64,000 nucleotides of DNA from Gemmatimonadota bacterium (GTDB taxonomy: Bacteria > Gemmatimonadota > Gemmatimonadetes > Gemmatimonadales > Gemmatimonadaceae), in contig DAHUXM010000026.1 of the NCBI GenBank assembly GCA_027307165.1, positions 1-64,000 on the forward strand. The letters are read 5' to 3'. The notes under the pieces were generated by a model. The model was given only the letters and a program-made list of their open reading frames with translations. It did no database searches and was not told where the DNA came from. The position numbers were made by a program, and so were the translations under genes. Shown in pieces: positions 19,639-28,323 of this stretch. The first letter of the stretch is position 1, and every line of letters begins with the position of its first letter.

Positions 19639-20214
19639 CTAATGGATCTCGATCAGATATGCCAGCACCGACGCGTCGCTCGAGATCCTGAGCGTAGCGG
19701 CCCCCTCTTCCACAACAAGAAGAGCGTCAAGCGCCATGAGCGCGGCTGTCTGTGCGTTCATTTCGATCTGGAGCGAACCCTCTGCGCAAATCAGCAGCGC
19801 CAATGGTGCCTGCAGTGGGACCTCGACGCTCCCTGCGATGCGCAGTCGTCGCATGGAATGTGTCGAGCGCTCGCGACGGGTCATCACGTTGAGATCGGTG
19901 ACAGGGGCGCCCAGCAGAGTTGCAGCGGCCGCGACATCGCCGGGAAATGAAAGCGGTTCGGAATCACGCGTGAGTTCGAGCGGCGCACTACCCGCGATGG
20001 AGAGGCACAGGCCATCGCCACGCAGCACGGCGAGCGTGCGATCGGTTTGCGGAAAGATGGAAAATGGTCCATCGCCATCGATGCGCGCCATGCTGACGCG
20101 CCAGTCGAAGTCGTCAAGCGTGGCGCCTGTCGGACTGATGGCTACTTCTGCGGTTTCGCCTCGACCGTTCCGCCACCGCATGCGACGGTATTCATTGGAT
20201 TTCAGTATGCGCAT
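19639..20214 (-). CDS. hutD: HutD/Ves family cupin protein
   Basis: 191 aa. The N-terminal MRWRNGRGETAEVAISP and FDWRVSMARIDGDGPFSIFP are diagnostic of HutD/Ves, a bicupin often encoded near histidine-utilisation genes and thought to influence that pathway. No hut genes are nearby, so the role here is open. It follows exonuclease III at about 110 bases in the same direction. Confidence 0.85.
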   Translation of the reverse strand: MRILKSNEYRRMRWRNGRGETAEVAISPTGATLDDFDWRVSMARIDGDGPFSIFPQTDRTLAVLRGDGLCLSIAGSAPLELTRDSEPLSFPGDVAAAATLLGAPVTDLNVMTRRERSTHSMRRLRIAGSVEVPLQAPLALLICAEGSLQIEMNAQTAALMALDALLVVEEGAATLRISSDASVLAYLIEIH

Positions 20215-20266
20215 CGGGGTGGATGTCGATCCTGCCGTCGTCGATGTATGAGTGACGATCGCACGA

Positions 20267-20758
20267 TCACTCAGCGGGCCATGCGCCGAGCATCAGGCGC
20301 ACCGCGATCAGTTGACCGACGTGATAAGCAGTGTGGTCGATCGCGACGAGGATGGTGCGCAGGTATGTCTGTCCATCGCCCCATGGGATCTTCGCGGCGA
20401 GATCGAGTGCGGGACGCATGGCGATGGCCTTGAGTTCCTCCCGGTCGCGTTGCACAGCCGTGATGCTTTCGTCCCACGCGGCGGCAGTTGATGGTGCTGG
20501 ATGGGATGGCCAGTAATCGTCGGGCCACTTTGGCGCGGTGTACGATGCGTTCTGCATGAACGCGATCAGATCGGCCTGCGCCAGTCGAATGTGTTCCACC
20601 AGCTCCCACGCGGAGTGCGGGTAGTGATGAGGCCGGCGACCGCGGAGCTCGGCGCTTAGACCTGCGACCGCGTCATCGAACGTCGCGTGTGCTTCGCGCC
20701 AGTCGACTGATGAAGCAACAATACCGCGCCATGGGGGAGTTGCATGATCTCGTTCCAT
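20267..20758 (-). CDS. DinB-family putative metal-dependent protein
   Basis: 163 aa from the ATG at 20756-20758. A four-helix DinB/YfiT-like bundle is suggested by SAWELVEHIRLAQADLIAFM near the N-terminus and IDHTAYHVGQLIAVRLMLG at the C-terminus, which supply the three His metal ligands. DinB relatives include thiol S-transferases (bacillithiol, mycothiol), but the substrate cannot be inferred. The start was chosen over an in-frame codon 54 bases upstream because the bundle begins just after it. Confidence 0.8.
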   Translation of the reverse strand: MERDHATPPWRGIVASSVDWREAHATFDDAVAGLSAELRGRRPHHYPHSAWELVEHIRLAQADLIAFMQNASYTAPKWPDDYWPSHPAPSTAAAWDESITAVQRDREELKAIAMRPALDLAAKIPWGDGQTYLRTILVAIDHTAYHVGQLIAVRLMLGAWPAE

Positions 20759-20973
20759 TGTTCGATCCAGACCGATGGTTATCAGCTCATCCGCGTCAGC
20801 CGTGCAAGCCACGGCGCCGTGTCCGGGGTGACGGAGCGTTTGCCGCGATACGATATCGCATCGCCGATGCGAATACTGTGTTGACGACGACGTGATCCGG
20901 ACGGTGACTCAAGTCGGTGTCCCGGCGAAATAGCCAACTCTCTCGGTTCGCGAACGTCCGTATCACACTATGT

Positions 20974-20979
20974 ATTATA
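20974..20979 (-). promoter_or_regulatory. Possible -10 box in the DinB upstream region
   Basis: TATAAT on the minus strand within an AT-rich patch of the roughly 300-base gap (20759-21057) upstream of the DinB gene. It is about 215 bases from the start and has no clear -35. The rest of that gap shows nothing recognisable. Confidence 0.2.
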
Positions 20980-21057
20980 ACGGATATCGTTCAGCAGTAT
21001 GACGCGTGGCGCTGCCACTCCCGGCCTGCTCAGGAAAGTGTTCCGACAGTCCCGCTC

Positions 21058-22260
21058 TCAACGGCGCTGTATGTCCGTTATCCTGGAGAGCGTATCGATC
21101 AACGGCGCGGGCCAGAGCGGAAGCGTTGTGTGTTCCATCGAGTTCAACCGCCGCGCGGCGTCGTTGTACTGTGACAGAAAAGCGACCGGACTACAGAGTG
21201 TCCGGATCAGCGCGTCACGTCCTGCCTCACGCTCGACGGTCGATGCCATGAGCCAGCCGACGGTGTACCACGCGCCCTGCACTCCAAAATAGGAGTTGCC
21301 CCGACGTTGAACGGAATCCGCGGTTGCGATCCGGCCGGCGATTACATCCGTAATGAATCCCGACAAGTCGGCGATGTCTGCCGGTGCATGCGCGACATCG
21401 CGATCCCAGCGCGCGCGAATTGAATCCGCATCGGTTGCATGAGGATGTACGTCGGGGCCGCCAGCAGCGGCGAGCATTGCGCGGCCTTCGCCGAACGCCG
21501 TCAGGTACTCGAGCAGCATCCGCTCCGCGGGTGTCGTGTGCGTCGAATCGGCACTCGGTGCGTTGCGACATGCTGCATTCGTGCCGATGTGGTGCAGCTC
21601 GTGAGCGAGTGTGTTATTGAGCTGGGCCGCGGTTTCGTCGGTCTTAACATAGATGAAGATCGACGGCACCGAGTCCCGTCCTGTGAACACGAAGCTGTTG
21701 GTGTGAGGCTTGATCTCGAGATAGAGCCGCGCGCGAATCGGCGTTCCCACCGGCAGGTACGCGAGCGCCATGCGCGCCGCCGAAGTCACATCGATGCGCT
21801 CGAGCTCAGGTACCACGCGCGCTATTGCGGGTAGCCGAGCTGCAACGGAATCCGAGGTAAGGAACTGTGCAAACGACGAATCGGTGAACGCCCTGCCCAT
21901 CGACGCTTCGCGCTCCTTGAGGTGATTGTAACCCTGCGATTCAAAGAGCGCAGACCATTGTCGAGCGGTCGGCATTTCACCGGACGCGGCGCTCCGGATT
22001 ATGCTGAGCGCAGCATCGACCTCATCGGTGACGAGCGTCACGTCCACGCCACGTGGCGCGCGCTCGGTTGCTGGAGAGGCGTTTACGCTGGTACGTGCAC
22101 AGGCAATGAAGGCGACCAGCGATACGAGTTGGGCCGGCCGCGCGACGGCTTTGGCGATGGACCTGGCGTCCTGTGACCTGGTGCAGCGCAGAAATATGGA
22201 CAACGGTGATTTCACTGTATCGTCAGTAATGGAGGATCTGCAGCGGAGCGACGTCAACAC
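21058..22260 (-). CDS. Exported putative Zn-dependent protease (HExxH), DUF5700-like
   Basis: Up to 400 aa from a GTG start. A hydrophobic stretch ending LVSLVAFIACARTS looks like a lipoprotein or signal peptide. The metalloprotease signature is LAHELHHIGTN (HELHH), followed after a Cys-containing insert by YLTAFGEGRAML, whose Glu may be the third metal ligand. The layout is reminiscent of the DUF5700 putative zinc-protease family, but I am not certain of the family. Substrate unknown. The gene is divergent from the M20 amidohydrolase across 146 bases. The start is uncertain because the leader before the hydrophobic stretch is long. Confidence 0.7.
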   Translation of the reverse strand: MLTSLRCRSSITDDTVKSPLSIFLRCTRSQDARSIAKAVARPAQLVSLVAFIACARTSVNASPATERAPRGVDVTLVTDEVDAALSIIRSAASGEMPTARQWSALFESQGYNHLKEREASMGRAFTDSSFAQFLTSDSVAARLPAIARVVPELERIDVTSAARMALAYLPVGTPIRARLYLEIKPHTNSFVFTGRDSVPSIFIYVKTDETAAQLNNTLAHELHHIGTNAACRNAPSADSTHTTPAERMLLEYLTAFGEGRAMLAAAGGPDVHPHATDADSIRARWDRDVAHAPADIADLSGFITDVIAGRIATADSVQRRGNSYFGVQGAWYTVGWLMASTVEREAGRDALIRTLCSPVAFLSQYNDAARRLNSMEHTTLPLWPAPLIDTLSRITDIQRR

Positions 22261-22406
22261 ATTGGATGCTGCGGACCACGAATTGGTTTTGTTCGGGGTC
22301 AGCTCTCGCGTCGCGCGCGGCTAGCGATGGCGCCTTTCGCCGCTATTGACGTCGATGCACGTCTCTGCCACATTCGGGCACGTTTCCCCACTTCCTCCGC
22401 CTGCCA

Positions 22407-23840
22407 ATGCGCATCCTCCCGCTTGCCTCGCTCGCACTGCTCGTCCCATTTGCCCTCAGCGCTCAGGAAACGCCGACCGAGCGGGAATCGGCGCGCGACG
22501 TCGTTCGGCAACTGGACTCGCTGGAGAGCTCGCTCAAACTCCCTGCACTGGTTGCGCGGCTGACCGGTCCGAACGCAGCCCGGGATCAGGTCGTGGCTCG
22601 AGCGAAGCAATTGATGGATACCGATCTGCTTGCGCTCGGCGACGACATCACGCGGCATCCAGAGATCGGCTTCGAGGAGAAGCGCTCAGTGCAGTTGCTA
22701 ACCGACTACCTCAAGCGACACGACTTTACGGTGCAGATGGGAACGCCCGGACTGCCGACCGCGTTCGTAGCGCGCTACACGAAGAGCCATGGTGGACCGA
22801 GTCTGGGTGTGATCGTCGAGTACGACGCACTGCGCGGAACGAAGGGCGCATTTCACGGCGACCAGCACAGCACCCAGGGGCCGATCGGGCTGGCTGCCGC
22901 AATCGCCGTCGCGGAATTTCTTTCGAAAACCGGAACGCCTGGAACGGTGACTGTGTTCGGCACTCCTGGAGAGGAGATGATGCCGCCTAATGCGAAGACT
23001 GTGATGTATGAGTCGAAAGTCTTCGATGGAATGGACATCCTCGTGCGAAGCCACTCGTCCAGCGCCACGACTCGTCCTGCCGCCGGATTCGGCACGTGCT
23101 GCATGAACATCGACGGCGTCAAGTACATATTCAGCGGCGCACCAGCGCACCAGCTCACAGCATGGAATGGGCGCAACGCACTAACTGCTGCGATCCACCT
23201 GTTCAACAACATCGACGCGATGCGCAGCAACATGCGTCCGGAGACGCGAATCCAGGGCGTCATCACCGAAGGTGGTACTGCACCGAACGTCGTACCGGAT
23301 AGAGCCGTCGCCGATTTCTACGTTCGCTATCCGGACGAAGTCTACCTCGCGCAGGTGTCGAAGATCGTCGACGATGCCGCGCGCGCCGCGGCTCTCGCCA
23401 CGGGAACGAAGGTGAAGATCGAGCACTATGGTGCAGATCGCGACGGCATCGGCGTGGGCGCACTCAACGAGCTTGCGTTCGCGTACATGAAGAAGTACGG
23501 CGCCGTTGGTGTCATACCAGAGCCTGGCAAGCCGCAAGGCTATGAAGAGACCGGGAGCGTTTCGAGCGCCATTCCCGGGGTGGGCTTTCAGGCCCGGACG
23601 TCGAACGCGTCAAACCACACGTACGAGATGGAAGCCGACGCACTCACCGACGTCGGCCACAAGGGTTTCGTAGTCGACGCACAGGCGATGTCAGCCCTGT
23701 TGTTCGACTTCGCGACCCATCCGGAATATCGCGCGACCGTGAAGCGCGAGTTCGATACGATTCGCGCGCTCCACGGTGAGTATCTCGATGCCCTTCGGAA
23801 GACTTACGTGGTGCCCAACGTGCCGACACCGGAGCAGTGA
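22407..23840 (+). CDS. Secreted M20D-family amidohydrolase (AbgB-like)
   Basis: 477 aa with signal peptide LVPFALSAQE. DDITRHPEIGFEEKRSVQLL is the M20D N-terminal motif, and FGTPGEEMMPPNAKTVM supplies the catalytic Glu pair. FHGDQHSTQGPIG replaces the usual CGH-type metal site of aminoacylases, as in AbgB-like members. The dimerisation domain begins near YIFSGAPAHQLTAWNGRNA. The family hydrolyses N-acyl or aryl-amino acids such as p-aminobenzoyl-glutamate; export suggests a scavenging role. The end is only 34 bases from the convergent sialidase-like gene. Confidence 0.85.
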   Translation: MRILPLASLALLVPFALSAQETPTERESARDVVRQLDSLESSLKLPALVARLTGPNAARDQVVARAKQLMDTDLLALGDDITRHPEIGFEEKRSVQLLTDYLKRHDFTVQMGTPGLPTAFVARYTKSHGGPSLGVIVEYDALRGTKGAFHGDQHSTQGPIGLAAAIAVAEFLSKTGTPGTVTVFGTPGEEMMPPNAKTVMYESKVFDGMDILVRSHSSSATTRPAAGFGTCCMNIDGVKYIFSGAPAHQLTAWNGRNALTAAIHLFNNIDAMRSNMRPETRIQGVITEGGTAPNVVPDRAVADFYVRYPDEVYLAQVSKIVDDAARAAALATGTKVKIEHYGADRDGIGVGALNELAFAYMKKYGAVGVIPEPGKPQGYEETGSVSSAIPGVGFQARTSNASNHTYEMEADALTDVGHKGFVVDAQAMSALLFDFATHPEYRATVKREFDTIRALHGEYLDALRKTYVVPNVPTPEQ

Positions 23841-23874
23841 GTGTCAGGCACGATGCACGATCCGACACCTTCGC

Positions 23875-25260
23875 TTACTTCACTCCGTGAAAATCTGCAG
23901 TCCCCACCCTGAAGATCGTCGGTGTGCGCCTCACCGTCGGCGACGGTCGATTCGCATTCCCATCCACCTGATATCCTTCCGGTGCAGCCTCGGCCCATAC
24001 TCCGTACACGCGTCCGTCGTACGCGACCATCCACATGTAATCGCCGAGGCTCGCGTTCTCGCCGGCGAATGAGCGGTCCGACCAGTCGTAGTTCCTGAAA
24101 GTCTTTCCGCCGTCGGTCGAGCGCGCGAGCGTGAGGCGGGTGTTCCTGTTATTGGGATCGTCGCGACGGTCGTAGAACTGCACGTACACGTCACCGTTGA
24201 CGGGATCGACCGCCATCCACTGGAAGAACTGATCGTTTCCGTCGTGAATCGGATCGTTGTTCACGCGCATCGCTGGCGTCCAGGTTTTGCCGTGATCGGA
24301 CGAGCGTGAGATGAATACATCCACGTCGCCATTTCTGAAATCACTCCACGTCACGTACAGCTCGCCCGACTTGCGGTCCAGACTGATCTGCGGAAAGCCC
24401 ATCGTTCTCACGACGCCCGGAACACCGCCCGTCCCGCCGAAGTACGGCGGTCCAACATCGATGATCGGTCTGGACGGAGCGAAGGTCGCGCCTCCGTCCT
24501 TCGACACAGCGAGCGTGATGTTGAGTCCCTGATTCCAGACGATGTACACCGTTCCGTCGGGCGCGACGGTTCCGATGATTCCGACCACCGATCCGTTGTC
24601 GTCGCGCGGATAACCAGCGATCGTGCTGATGCGCACCGGTTTGGACCAGGTGGCTCCCTGATCTGTCGAGCGCGAGTACAGAACTATGGAATTCTCGATA
24701 CCCCACTCGATCCACGCGTAGTAGATATTGCCGCGATGCGGACTCTTCTCGTTCTGGTCGGCCCAGATACGCGGCATGTCCTCGAACTTGATGTTGCTCT
24801 CGTGTCCCGTCCACGTCTTCACGCCCACTGGCTTCTTCCACGTCTTTCCGCCGTCGGGTGAGCGCACTACCCAGACGCCATTTTCGGTGGCGCCGTGTGC
24901 CCAGTAGGACGCGGTTCCGAGCTTACGGAATGCGAGATATGAGAAGTAGAGATTGCCCTTGTCGTCGAAGGTCATCGACGGATCGCCGCCAGTCGTACCG
25001 CCTTCGCCGGCGGGATTCACCGTGGTGAAGGTGCGGGCTGAATCGGTGGAATAGGCCAGCAGCCCGCTGCCGGCTGTGACGGCTATCTGGTTGGGGCTGT
25101 AGTGATTGATGGCGATCGAGGGTTCACTTCCGGTCTTGCCCGTGGGTGTAACGGTGACGATTCGGGCACCGGGTGCGCGTGGGAGCGACGATTGAGCTGT
25201 AGCACCAACGGGTGCGATCAGCAGTGCGACGGCGATGATACGGGAGGCGGTCACGGTCAT
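23875..25260 (-). CDS. Secreted sialidase/BNR-repeat protein
   Basis: 461 aa, signal peptide LIAPVGATAQ. Asp-box repeats include STDSARTFTTV, SPDGGKTWKKP, STDQGATWSKP, SKDGGATFAPS, SSDHGKTWTPA and STDGGKTFRNY, indicating a six-bladed sialidase-type propeller. The Arg triad of true sialidases cannot be assigned with confidence, so enzymatic function is open. It lies 82 bases downstream of the oxidase operon but has its own promoter-like motif (25290-25306), so it is probably transcribed separately. Confidence 0.85.
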   Translation of the reverse strand: MTVTASRIIAVALLIAPVGATAQSSLPRAPGARIVTVTPTGKTGSEPSIAINHYSPNQIAVTAGSGLLAYSTDSARTFTTVNPAGEGGTTGGDPSMTFDDKGNLYFSYLAFRKLGTASYWAHGATENGVWVVRSPDGGKTWKKPVGVKTWTGHESNIKFEDMPRIWADQNEKSPHRGNIYYAWIEWGIENSIVLYSRSTDQGATWSKPVRISTIAGYPRDDNGSVVGIIGTVAPDGTVYIVWNQGLNITLAVSKDGGATFAPSRPIIDVGPPYFGGTGGVPGVVRTMGFPQISLDRKSGELYVTWSDFRNGDVDVFISRSSDHGKTWTPAMRVNNDPIHDGNDQFFQWMAVDPVNGDVYVQFYDRRDDPNNRNTRLTLARSTDGGKTFRNYDWSDRSFAGENASLGDYMWMVAYDGRVYGVWAEAAPEGYQVDGNANRPSPTVRRTPTIFRVGTADFHGVK

Positions 25261-25289
25261 CTATCGATTCCTCGTTTGGATCCAGGTAT

Positions 25290-25306
25290 GGATAAAATAT
25301 ACGATT
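25290..25306 (-). promoter_or_regulatory. Promoter-like motif shared with the Xaa-Pro peptidase gene
   Basis: The minus strand reads AATCGTATATTTTATCC, 16 of 17 bases identical to the motif at 507-523. It lies 30 bases upstream of the sialidase-like ATG. Confidence 0.45.
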
Positions 25307-25341
25307 TATCACACCCGGCATGCCAACGTATCGCGCCGTCA

Positions 25342-25803
25342 TCAACATGGCTTGACTACCACGATCGCGGCCACGTCCACGAGAATCGCCAGCAGGAATA
25401 CCGCGCTCGTCATCACGCTCGACACCGCCATGAACCGCGTGCGCCCCTCACCGGTGTCGAGTGCCCAGTGCGTATTACCGCTGATTTCCCCGCTCGTGCG
25501 TCGCCAGTTTCGCATGGACACCAGGCCCGCTGCAACGCCGACGATCACGGCGGCACACGAGATGATGATCAGCGACACATACAACGTCCTGGAGCCCATT
25601 GTTGGAATCGACAGCGGCACCATCCGGGGGTAACATGCCTGTGCCGCGATAGCGTAGATCGCGATCGTGAACACACTCCACGCAATCGGGCCACCGCCCA
25701 ACCCGAACCACAACGACGCAAGGCCCACGGTACCGCGCGATGGCGATGGATGGTCCACGCTGCTCCCACCGAGCGTCGGCGCTGTATTGTTCCGCGTACT
25801 CAT
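25342..25803 (-). CDS. Small membrane protein, last gene of the oxidase operon
   Basis: 153 aa from the ATG at 25801-25803, which overlaps the stop of the fused oxidase gene by four bases. Three or four transmembrane helices are visible: ASLWFGLGGGPIAWSVFTIA, LYVSLIIISCAAVIVGVAAG and SSVMTSAVFLLAILVDVAAI. I recognise no family. By position it may be an accessory oxidase subunit or assembly factor, like the small CtaF-type subunits of other caa3 operons. Confidence 0.7.
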   Translation of the reverse strand: MSTRNNTAPTLGGSSVDHPSPSRGTVGLASLWFGLGGGPIAWSVFTIAIYAIAAQACYPRMVPLSIPTMGSRTLYVSLIIISCAAVIVGVAAGLVSMRNWRRTSGEISGNTHWALDTGEGRTRFMAVSSVMTSAVFLLAILVDVAAIVVVKPC

Positions 25804-28304
25804 CGTACGTGCGGTAGGACGTAAAGCGACGCGAAGACGCAGATCCAGACCACATCGACGAAGTGCCAGTACATCGTCACGTTCGCGATGGCGAGCCATC
25901 CGCTGTTTCCTCCGTGCGCGGCGCGGCGCGATCCACGCACCAGGACAGTAACGAGCATTACCAACCCGGCCAGGACGTGCGCGCCGTGGAAGCCCGTGAT
26001 CGTATAGAATAGTGAGCCATACGCGTCCGTCGTCGGCCTCACGGTCGCGAGCCTGCTGTGAAACTCCGCCGCCTGGATCACGAGAAATACAATACCGAGC
26101 AACACTGTGACGAGCATGGCCCCGCGCAGGCGTGACGGGCGTCCATTCTCACCCTGTCGACGACCGTACTGAAGCACGATGCTACTCGCGATGAGAATGA
26201 TCGTGTTCGGCAGCGCAAGACGAAGATCGGGACTCGCGCCTGGCCACGGGTTGATCGAGGACGCCGAGAGATAGGCGTAGCTTGCGAGCAGATATGCGAA
26301 GAACGCAGCTTCGGTGGCGATGACGCACGCCATTCCCCACCACGCCACGGAGTGATATCCCTCGCCGTCTACCGGAAGCATTCCGAACAGCGTCTCCACG
26401 GTCTCGTTCTGCCTCGCTCCGAACCGTGGACTGAACCACGCTATTACGGAAAGGGTTGCGATCAGCAGCCCCGCCGCCGTCCAGGCAGTGGACGGCCACA
26501 CGAGCCCTAAGCACGTCAACGTCAGCGATATCGCAAGCATGAATGGCCAGATGCTGTCGGACGGCATCTTCATCACCACATCCGGCTCGGCGTCCAGTGG
26601 AGTTATCCCGAACGTCTCGCGTCCGCTGTCGAGCAATGGCCCGTTGCCCAGCACGCTGTGGCCGCCCCCCTCGTCGGGGAGCCGATCCTCCCACAAGGGG
26701 TGCCGACTCGCGACCACCGGAATCGTCGCGAAGTTGTACGGTGGTGGCGGTGAGCTCACCGACCATTCCAGAGTCGGCGCATCCCACGGATTGTTTCCGG
26801 CCAGAACGCCATGTTTCAGCGAACGAATTGCGTTGATGATGAAGAGCAGTACTCCGATTGCAAAGAGATACGCGCCGATCGTGACAACGAGATTCGTCGT
26901 ACTCCAGCCGAGCCCGGAATCATAGGTGTAGATGCGTCGCGGCATTCCCATTAGTCCGAGCCAGTGCATCGGAAAGAACAGAACATTCACGCCAACGAAC
27001 ATCGTCCAGAAATTCCAGCGCCCCAGTCGCTCATCCAGCATCCTGCCGGTCATCTTCGGGAACCAATAGTAGAATCCGGCGAATACAGGAAACACGTTGA
27101 TGCCGACGAGCACGTAATGCAGGTGCGCGACTATGAAATACGTGTCGGTGAGTTGCCAGTCGAACGGGACAGCCGCTGTCATCACGCCGGAAACACCGCC
27201 GATGGTGAACAGCAGTATGAATCCAACCATGAACAGGAACGCGGTGGTTCGGACGGGACGGCCGTACCATATGGTCGCGAGCCACGCAAACACTCCAACC
27301 GCGCTGGGTATCGCGATGATCATGCTCGCACCGCCGAAGAACGCGAGTCCCAGCGGCGGAATTCCGGTCGCGAACATGTGGTGCAGCCATACTCCGAATC
27401 CCAGCACGCCCGTAGCCATGGTGGCGAGCGCGACAAAAGTGTAACCCACCAGTGGCCGCCGGCAGAACGTAGGGAGCGCATCCGACACGATTCCCATCGC
27501 CGGCAACACAATGACGTACACCCAGGGGTGTCCGAAAATCCAGAACAGATGCTGCCAGAGCAGCGGCTTGCCACCCGACGTGGGATCGAAGAAGTGTGTG
27601 CCGTAGCGTCGGTCGAGATACAGGAAAATCAGAGCCACCGATAGCGACGGCAACGCGAACAGATTGACGATCGACGCGGTGAGCGTTCCCCACACAATGA
27701 TGGGCAACCTGTTGAGAGACATTCCCGGTGCACGCGTCTTGAACAGCGTGACGATGAAATTTGCCGATCCCACGGTCGTGGATATGCCGAGAAGCAACAG
27801 CCCCAGAGCGTAGAAGTCGATATTGCGACCGGGATCGAAAGCGCGCTCCGCGTACGGCACGTAGTCGAACCAGCCCGCATTTGGCATCTGGCCGTTGAAC
27901 ACGCTCGAATAAATGAACAGCCCGGCACCGACGAACAGCCAGTAGCTCAACGCGTTCAATCGCGGGAATGCCATGTCGCGCGAGCCGAGCATCAGCGGCC
28001 ACAGGTAGTTGCTGAACCCCGACAGAATTGGTGCGGCGTAGAGAAAGATCATCGTCACGCCGTGCACGGTGAACAGCTGGTTGTACTGTTCCGGTGTCAG
28101 CAGATGCAGGTTAGCGGCTGCCAGCTGCGCCCGCATCGCGGCGGCCTCCAGTCCGCCGAGCAGGAGAAAGACGAATGCGGTCACCAGATAGCGCTTGCCT
28201 ATCGTCTTGTGATCGACCGATGTCAGGAACCCGCGGATTCCGGGCGGTGTTTCCCAGGTTGCCTGGAGAGAAGTGTTCACGGCCGGTTCGAGCGTTGCTG
28301 CCAC
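25800..28304 (-). CDS. Heme-copper oxidase subunits I and III fused (CtaD-CtaE)
   Basis: 834 aa, GTG start with AGGAG six bases upstream. Subunit I covers about residues 1-560. Heme a ligands are His81 and His396, heme a3 ligand His394, and CuB ligands His259 and His308/His309. Tyr263 of the His-Tyr crosslink and Arg-Arg of GMPRRIYTY are also present. Subunit III covers about residues 600-834 (FYTITGFHGAHVLAG, YWHFVDVVW). It reduces O2 to water in the membrane. Unusually, the Glu of GHPEVY is Trp261 (GHPWVYVIVLP) and the K-channel Lys of PTGIKVF is Gly337 (PSAVGVF), while the D-channel entrance Asp110 (SRDMAFPR) remains. Both substitutions lie in gap-free, otherwise conserved segments. Confidence 0.95.
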   Translation of the reverse strand: MAATLEPAVNTSLQATWETPPGIRGFLTSVDHKTIGKRYLVTAFVFLLLGGLEAAAMRAQLAAANLHLLTPEQYNQLFTVHGVTMIFLYAAPILSGFSNYLWPLMLGSRDMAFPRLNALSYWLFVGAGLFIYSSVFNGQMPNAGWFDYVPYAERAFDPGRNIDFYALGLLLLGISTTVGSANFIVTLFKTRAPGMSLNRLPIIVWGTLTASIVNLFALPSLSVALIFLYLDRRYGTHFFDPTSGGKPLLWQHLFWIFGHPWVYVIVLPAMGIVSDALPTFCRRPLVGYTFVALATMATGVLGFGVWLHHMFATGIPPLGLAFFGGASMIIAIPSAVGVFAWLATIWYGRPVRTTAFLFMVGFILLFTIGGVSGVMTAAVPFDWQLTDTYFIVAHLHYVLVGINVFPVFAGFYYWFPKMTGRMLDERLGRWNFWTMFVGVNVLFFPMHWLGLMGMPRRIYTYDSGLGWSTTNLVVTIGAYLFAIGVLLFIINAIRSLKHGVLAGNNPWDAPTLEWSVSSPPPPYNFATIPVVASRHPLWEDRLPDEGGGHSVLGNGPLLDSGRETFGITPLDAEPDVVMKMPSDSIWPFMLAISLTLTCLGLVWPSTAWTAAGLLIATLSVIAWFSPRFGARQNETVETLFGMLPVDGEGYHSVAWWGMACVIATEAAFFAYLLASYAYLSASSINPWPGASPDLRLALPNTIILIASSIVLQYGRRQGENGRPSRLRGAMLVTVLLGIVFLVIQAAEFHSRLATVRPTTDAYGSLFYTITGFHGAHVLAGLVMLVTVLVRGSRRAAHGGNSGWLAIANVTMYWHFVDVVWICVFASLYVLPHVR

Positions 28305-28323
28305 GTTGTGCTCCTTGCGCTCG

